From Lachnospiraceae bacterium (lineage in GTDB: Bacteria > Bacillota > Clostridia > Lachnospirales > Lachnospiraceae), in assembly GCA_021205045.1 (NCBI GenBank), contig JAJPYH010000112.1, positions 2,909 through 11,579 on the forward strand: a stretch of 8,671 bases of DNA, in the 5' to 3' direction. Position numbers and translations under genes: made by a program. Under the pieces are notes generated by a model that was given only the letters and a program-made list of their open reading frames with translations, was not told the origin of the DNA and made no database searches. The first letter of the stretch is position 1. Every line of letters starts with the position of its first letter. Below, one piece after another: positions 5,939 through 8,671 of this stretch.

Positions 5939-6694
5939 GTGGAGAAAATAGTACAGACAGCAGGACGGAATACTCTTGGAGAATTTGCGCCGGATTTTGC
6001 GCACTTCAATGACGACATTCTTTTTGGCGAAGCATGGAATAATCAGGACATTGATCATAAGACACGCTGCATTATTACGGTAGTGGCACTGATGTCCTCC
6101 GGCATTACGGATTCTTCTCTGAAATATCATCTGGAGAACGCGAAAAAAGCTGGCGTTACCAGAAAAGAAATCGCGGCCATCATCACTCATGCAGCGTTCT
6201 ATGTCGGCTGGCCGAAAGCCTGGGCAGTCTTTTACATGGCAAAGGAGGTCTGGGCAGAGAATGCTCAGCCGGTGAACGCAAAAGCAGCCCATGCTGCAGA
6301 AATGGTTTTCCCCATCGGCGCACCAAATGACGCTTTTGCACAGTATTTTATCGGCCAGAGCTATCTCGCTCCTGTATCTACCAGTCAGGTTGGCATTTTC
6401 AATGTGACTTTTGAACCGGGGTGCCGCAACAACTGGCATATCCATCACGCTGACAAGGGCGGCGGCCAGATTTTAATCTGTGTGGCCGGACGCGGCTATT
6501 ATCAGGAGTGGGGGAAAGATGCTGTGGAAATGAAACCGGGCGACTGCATCAACATTCCGGTTGGCGTGAAGCATTGGCACGGTGCCGCTCCGGACAGCTG
6601 GTTCTCACACCTGGCGGTGGAAGTACCGGGAGAAAACAGCTCTAACGAATGGCTGGAAGCAGTCACGGATGAACAGTACAGCATATTGAAGTAA
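5939..6694 (+). CDS. Carboxymuconolactone decarboxylase (CMD) domain - cupin fusion protein
   Basis: A 251-residue, two-domain cytoplasmic protein. Residues about 15-105 form an all-helical CMD/AhpD-like domain, including HKTRCIITVVALMSSGI and the helix pair SLKYHLENAKKAGVTRKEIA with ITHAAFYVGWPKAW. It lacks the CxxC pair of peroxidase-type AhpD. Residues about 130-235 are a cupin barrel: motif 1 holds WHIHH (His167, His169, His170) followed by GGGQ (Gln177 in place of the usual Glu), and motif 2 is PGDCINIPVGVKHWH (His212). This His/Gln set resembles metal-binding cupins such as the hydroxynitrile-lyase group. The start is GTG 5939 with GGAGG (5928-5932), 14 bases after the preceding stop, so the genes are likely co-transcribed. 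The domains are certain; the reaction is unknown, probably lactone or quinone-like chemistry or redox detoxification. Confidence 0.9.
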   Translation: MEKIVQTAGRNTLGEFAPDFAHFNDDILFGEAWNNQDIDHKTRCIITVVALMSSGITDSSLKYHLENAKKAGVTRKEIAAIITHAAFYVGWPKAWAVFYMAKEVWAENAQPVNAKAAHAAEMVFPIGAPNDAFAQYFIGQSYLAPVSTSQVGIFNVTFEPGCRNNWHIHHADKGGGQILICVAGRGYYQEWGKDAVEMKPGDCINIPVGVKHWHGAAPDSWFSHLAVEVPGENSSNEWLEAVTDEQYSILK

Positions 6695-6746
6695 TGCCGG
6701 AAGCAGACATTCGATTGAGAGAATTTCATACGGGAGCACAGAAATC

Positions 6747-7355
6747 ATGAGAAGAATCAGGATGCTTTTACTGACGATGGTAGCAGTATTCATGCTTGCA
6801 GGATGTGGATCAGACCAGAAAACGGCAGAAAATGCAGCTTCTGCCGAAAGCCCGCAAGCCCCCGCAGATGAGGATGATTCCGGGACTGAGAATACAGAAG
6901 CAGGGATTATCAGCAGTGAAGATATGGGAGAGACAGAAACTGCATCAGAAGATGAGACGGAAACCTCTGATGCAGGAGAGGAAATACAGGAGGACAATAT
7001 CATGATACTTACCGTGAATGGGACGAACCTGACCGCTGTGATGGAGGACAACTCATCTGTGGAGGCTCTGATGGGGCTTCTGGCAGAAGGCCCTCTTACG
7101 ATTGAGATGAGCGATTATGCAAATATGGAAAAGGTCGGCTCTATCGGGACCAGCCTGCCGAGAAATGATGAGCAGATTACAACATCAGCAGGTGATCTGA
7201 TTCTGTATCTGGGAAATTCGTTTGTTATTTATTACGCTCCTAATTCATGGGATTTTACAAGGCTTGGTAAAATACAGGATATAACTGCTGATGAACTGAA
7301 GGAACTTCTGGGCGATGGAGATGTTACTGTGACACTGTCGCTTCCGGAGCAATAA
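6747..7355 (+). CDS. Lipoprotein with a cyclophilin-like domain
   Basis: A 202-residue secreted lipoprotein. It has a short basic N-terminus (MRRIR), a hydrophobic segment and a lipobox L-A-G-C with Cys20, so it should be cleaved and lipid-anchored on the outer face of the membrane. Residues 21-84 are a low-complexity acidic linker rich in Glu, Asp, Thr and Ser. Residues 85-202 are a cyclophilin-like beta-barrel of the small bacterial type, starting MILTVNGTNLTAVMEDNSS and including YLGNSFVIYYAPNSWDFTRL with GKI after it. Enzymatic function is not established for this family. The start is ATG 6747 with a modest GGGAG about 10 bases upstream. It follows the CMD-cupin gene by 52 bases without a terminator. 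A second, better ribosome site inside the gene precedes the domain (listed separately). Confidence 0.88.
   Translation: MRRIRMLLLTMVAVFMLAGCGSDQKTAENAASAESPQAPADEDDSGTENTEAGIISSEDMGETETASEDETETSDAGEEIQEDNIMILTVNGTNLTAVMEDNSSVEALMGLLAEGPLTIEMSDYANMEKVGSIGTSLPRNDEQITTSAGDLILYLGNSFVIYYAPNSWDFTRLGKIQDITADELKELLGDGDVTVTLSLPEQ
6988..7004 (+). promoter_or_regulatory. Internal ribosome binding site and in-frame ATG in the lipoprotein gene
   Basis: AGGAGG (6988-6993) lies 8 bases before an in-frame ATG (7002-7004, Met86). This is a stronger site than the one at the annotated start. Initiation here would yield a 117-residue stand-alone cyclophilin-like protein without signal peptide or linker, the form in which this domain often occurs. 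The start falls exactly at the domain boundary. Confidence 0.5.
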
Positions 7356-7356
7356 T

Positions 7357-7380
7357 CAAAACAAAGAATACTTTGTTTTG
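7357..7380 (+). terminator. AT-rich perfect hairpin after the lipoprotein gene
   Basis: CAAAACAAAG (7357-7366) and CTTTGTTTTG (7371-7380) form a perfect 10-bp stem with a 4-base AATA loop, beginning one base after the stop codon. The stem is weak in GC and ends TTTTG. It may stabilise the 3' end or assist the stronger terminator just downstream. Confidence 0.4.
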
Positions 7381-7386
7381 CAATTA

Positions 7387-7441
7387 AAAAATACAGTTCG
7401 CAGCTGCCAGTTCTGTCCCGGTAGCTGCGGGCTGTATTTTT
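7387..7441. terminator. Bidirectional rho-independent terminator between converging genes
   Basis: The outer arms AAAAATACAG (7387-7396) and CTGTATTTTT (7432-7441) are perfect complements. Inside them CGCAGCT (7399-7405) pairs with AGCTGCG (7423-7429), extended by a few more pairs around an ~11-base loop. The T-tract on one strand and the A-tract on the other let it stop both the plus-strand lipoprotein operon and the minus-strand flavin reductase gene, which converge here. Confidence 0.85.
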
Positions 7442-7500
7442 GCTGCTCTCAAACGTCAGCGTAGTAAAAGAAAATCATTTGGGGATGAGTCTTTTATGAA

Positions 7501-8063
7501 TTATTTCAACTGCAGACCATCTTTAAAAGCATTCCCGACTCTCTCCGTGACCTTATAGTAGCCATGCGTGTATGGATCGAACGCAATGGCTGCCACTTTT
7601 TCGATATCTACGGTATCGCCATTCATCACGGACTCATCCGCTGTGGTGTTGACCACCTTCCCGATGACTCCGCAGCCATATTCCCCGTCCTGATACTGTA
7701 TGAATTCACACTCCATGCAAAGAGGAAATCCATTGATGATCGGGGCATTCACGAGTTCAGACTTTGTTGTAGTCAGGCCGCTCTTTGCAAATTTGTCAGG
7801 TGTGTTGTTTCCAGAAACGACGCCGAAATAATCAGCTTCCACTACGTGTGCCGCGTCCGCGATGCTTACTGTGAAAGCTTTTCTTTCTTTGATGTTTTTA
7901 CTGTTTTGTGCGTTTCCGTCAGGTTCAGAATTACCTGATCTCTTTCGAGCATGGTTCCCCATGCGGCGTTCATAACGTCCACGCTCCCATCTTCATTGTA
8001 GGTCGCTATCATCAGCACCGGCATCGGGAAAATAGCTTCTGTCGTCTTAATATTTTTTCTCAT
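7501..8063 (-). pseudogene. Flavin reductase family protein, one-base frameshift
   Basis: Read on the minus strand, the first ~56 codons from ATG 8063 give MRKNIKTTEAIFPMPVLMIA and then MNAAWGTMLERDQVILNLTE, the N-terminus of the FMN-binding flavin-reductase-like domain. The frame then runs to a premature stop at 7866. The rest of the domain continues in another frame: RKAFTVSIADAAHVVEADYF, GVVSGN, FAKSGL, FPLCMEC and the ending YKVTERVGNAFKDGLQLK. The lesion maps to the run of five T on the plus strand at 7895-7899; one extra base there would restore VKNIKERKAF and a 187-residue protein of normal length. Homopolymer errors are common, so it may be intact in the organism. Ribosome site AGGAGGA lies 7 bases before the start. 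Members bind FMN and use NAD(P)H; the substrate here is unknown. It is divergent from the HxlR gene, its probable regulator. Confidence 0.85.
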
Positions 8064-8120
8064 GATGTGCTCCTCCTGTGATTTTTGTTTTTTCAGGGAC
8101 AAAAGAACTCTGTATCCTTC

Positions 8121-8149
8121 TTGTCCTGAAGCTGAATATATGATAACAT
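8121..8149 (+). promoter_or_regulatory. Candidate HxlR gene promoter
   Basis: TTGTCC (8121-8126), 17 bp, and TAACAT (8144-8149) point toward the HxlR gene. The -10 is imperfect. It overlaps the opposing flavin reductase -10, so the two promoters would compete. Confidence 0.4.
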
Positions 8150-8168
8150 GGTACAAACAGACATACAA
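8140..8168 (-). promoter_or_regulatory. Candidate flavin reductase promoter
   Basis: On the minus strand TTGTAT (8168-8163) is 17 bp from TATCAT (8145-8140), about 77 bases ahead of the ATG at 8063. Its -35 touches the left arm of the inverted repeat at 8167-8193, so a regulator bound there would block or contact polymerase. Confidence 0.5.
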
Positions 8169-8193
8169 GTACCTACATTTTTGTAAGGTACTT
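8167..8193. promoter_or_regulatory. Probable HxlR operator (inverted repeat)
   Basis: AAGTACCT (8167-8174) and AGGTACTT (8186-8193) are perfect 8-bp arms around 11 bases, in the divergent region between the HxlR and flavin reductase genes. HxlR-family regulators (YodB, HypR, QorR) bind dyads with GTAC-like half-sites. It overlaps the flavin reductase -35 and lies just downstream of the HxlR promoter, so both genes could be controlled from one site. Confidence 0.7.
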
Positions 8194-8208
8194 ATCTGGA
8201 GGTTAGCT

Positions 8209-8538
8209 ATGGAAAGAAAACGGATTGAAGATGCGAACTTTGAGGATACCGGTTACAGCTATACGCTCTCGCTCATTTCAGGCAAATACAAACCGGTTAT
8301 TCTCTACTGTCTGATGGAATATGAGCCGGTGCGTTTCAACGAAATGCAGAGATATATTAAAGTTGCGGACAGAACGCTGAGCGCGAACTTAAAAGAGCTG
8401 GAAGCGGATGACCTCATCATCCGAAATGTTTATCCGCAAATTCCTCCGAAAGTGGAATATTCCCTGACGGAAAGAGGCCATTCTCTTGTCCAGGTACTGG
8501 ATCAGTTATGCGACTGGGGAAATCGGAACAGGAAATAA
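8209..8538 (+). CDS. HxlR-family winged-helix transcriptional regulator
   Basis: A 109-residue HxlR/MarR-like regulator of full family length. The core is YSYTLSLISGKYKPVILYCL (17-36), with the helix-turn-helix RFNEMQRYIKVADRTLSANL (42-61) and the wing/recognition region IPPKVEYSLTERGHSLV (78-94). It has Cys34 and Cys101 but no cysteine near residue 6-10, the redox-sensing position in YodB-type members, so if it senses electrophiles it must do so differently. The start is ATG 8209 with TGGAGG (8197-8202); the open frame continues upstream to 8062 only through the operator region. It is divergent from the flavin reductase gene, with an inverted-repeat operator between them, a common regulator-target layout. 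A macro-domain gene start follows 23 bases downstream. Confidence 0.93.
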   Translation: MERKRIEDANFEDTGYSYTLSLISGKYKPVILYCLMEYEPVRFNEMQRYIKVADRTLSANLKELEADDLIIRNVYPQIPPKVEYSLTERGHSLVQVLDQLCDWGNRNRK

Positions 8539-8561
8539 TGCAGGAAGCGAGGTGATTACCT

Positions 8562-8663
8562 GTGCCATTTAAAATCATCCGGAATGATATCACAAAAATA
8601 AAAGCGGACGCTATCGTGAATACTGCCAATCCGCATCCAACCTGTTCTCTCAGACTGCTATGA
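8562..8663 (+). pseudogene. Truncated macro-domain protein (ADP-ribose binding), N-terminal stub
   Basis: From GTG 8562, with GAGGTGA (8549-8555) 6 bases upstream, the frame reads FKIIRNDITKIKADAIVNTA followed by NPHP. This is the unmistakable beginning of macro domains, where 'DIT....DAIVN.AN' forms part of the ADP-ribose pocket. After Pro26 the homology ends abruptly (TCSLRLL) and a TGA stops the frame at 33 residues, against about 150-260 in family members. Macro domains hydrolyse or bind ADP-ribose derivatives in the cytoplasm. I infer a deletion or rearrangement just after base ~8640; whether the remainder continues in another frame lies beyond the window. The gene starts 23 bases after the HxlR stop, so it was probably co-transcribed. 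Confidence 0.75.
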
Positions 8664-8671
8664 AAATTCCC

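Noticed and set aside
7564..7938. 124-codon plus-strand frame
   Set aside because: Antisense to the well-supported flavin reductase gene; no family resemblance.
8097..8126. GGACAA...TTGTCC inverted repeat as a second operator
   Set aside because: Only six paired bases with 18 between and one arm is part of the candidate -35; probably chance.
8062..8208. N-terminal extension of HxlR
   Set aside because: It would translate the promoter and operator; the 109-residue form from ATG 8209 has normal length and a ribosome site.

Overview
The window reads as accessory or mobile-rich DNA from an anaerobic Firmicute, most likely a gut Clostridium of the Lachnospiraceae type. The basis is codon usage, strong AGGAGG-type ribosome binding sites, moderate GC content, and protein families (CMD-cupin fusion, cyclophilin-like lipoprotein, HxlR with flavin reductase, AbiE with a DUF6088-type antitoxin) that I associate with that group. 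The genus cannot be fixed from the sequence alone.

Layout. (1) 1-1231 is a patchwork of broken genes. It holds the C-terminal part of an IS4-superfamily (IS1634-like) DDE transposase, open at the window edge, that runs in frame into a coiled-coil stretch and then the tail of an MNT-type nucleotidyltransferase. A 29-codon out-of-frame relic follows. (2) 1278-2944 is a complete type IV AbiE toxin-antitoxin operon: a consensus promoter buried in a near-perfect 32-bp palindrome, a GTG-initiated antitoxin, and an overlapping AbiEii nucleotidyltransferase toxin. (3) 2945-3577 has no gene. It holds a strong rho-independent terminator and three imperfect ~22-bp direct repeats that look like an orphan insertion-sequence end (IS21-like, inferred). 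(4) 3578-5355 has two tandem LysR regulators. The first is broken by a frameshift that restoring one CTGT unit of a short tandem repeat repairs exactly; the second is intact. (5) 5372-7355 is a three-gene run behind a good promoter with a LysR-type dyad near -67: a MATE/antibiotic-biosynthesis-monooxygenase chimera, a CMD-cupin fusion protein, and a cyclophilin-like lipoprotein with a second well-placed internal start. A bidirectional terminator closes it. (6) 7501-8538 is a divergent pair: a flavin reductase on the minus strand with a one-base frameshift, and an HxlR regulator on the plus strand, with an inverted-repeat operator between them. (7) 8562-8663 is the start of a macro-domain protein that stops after 33 codons.

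How it works together. The AbiE pair should act as a self-regulating abortive-infection or addiction module. The right half looks like a redox, quinone or electrophile response island: LysR-controlled oxidoreductase-type small enzymes beside an HxlR-controlled flavin reductase. Much of the island is damaged (two frameshifts, one chimera, one truncation), so it is either decaying, phase-variable, or affected by assembly errors. I see no clearly novel system. The most distinctive signals are the AbiE promoter/operator, the CTGT-slippage lesion in LysR, the MATE-ABM chimera, and the internal start in the lipoprotein gene.
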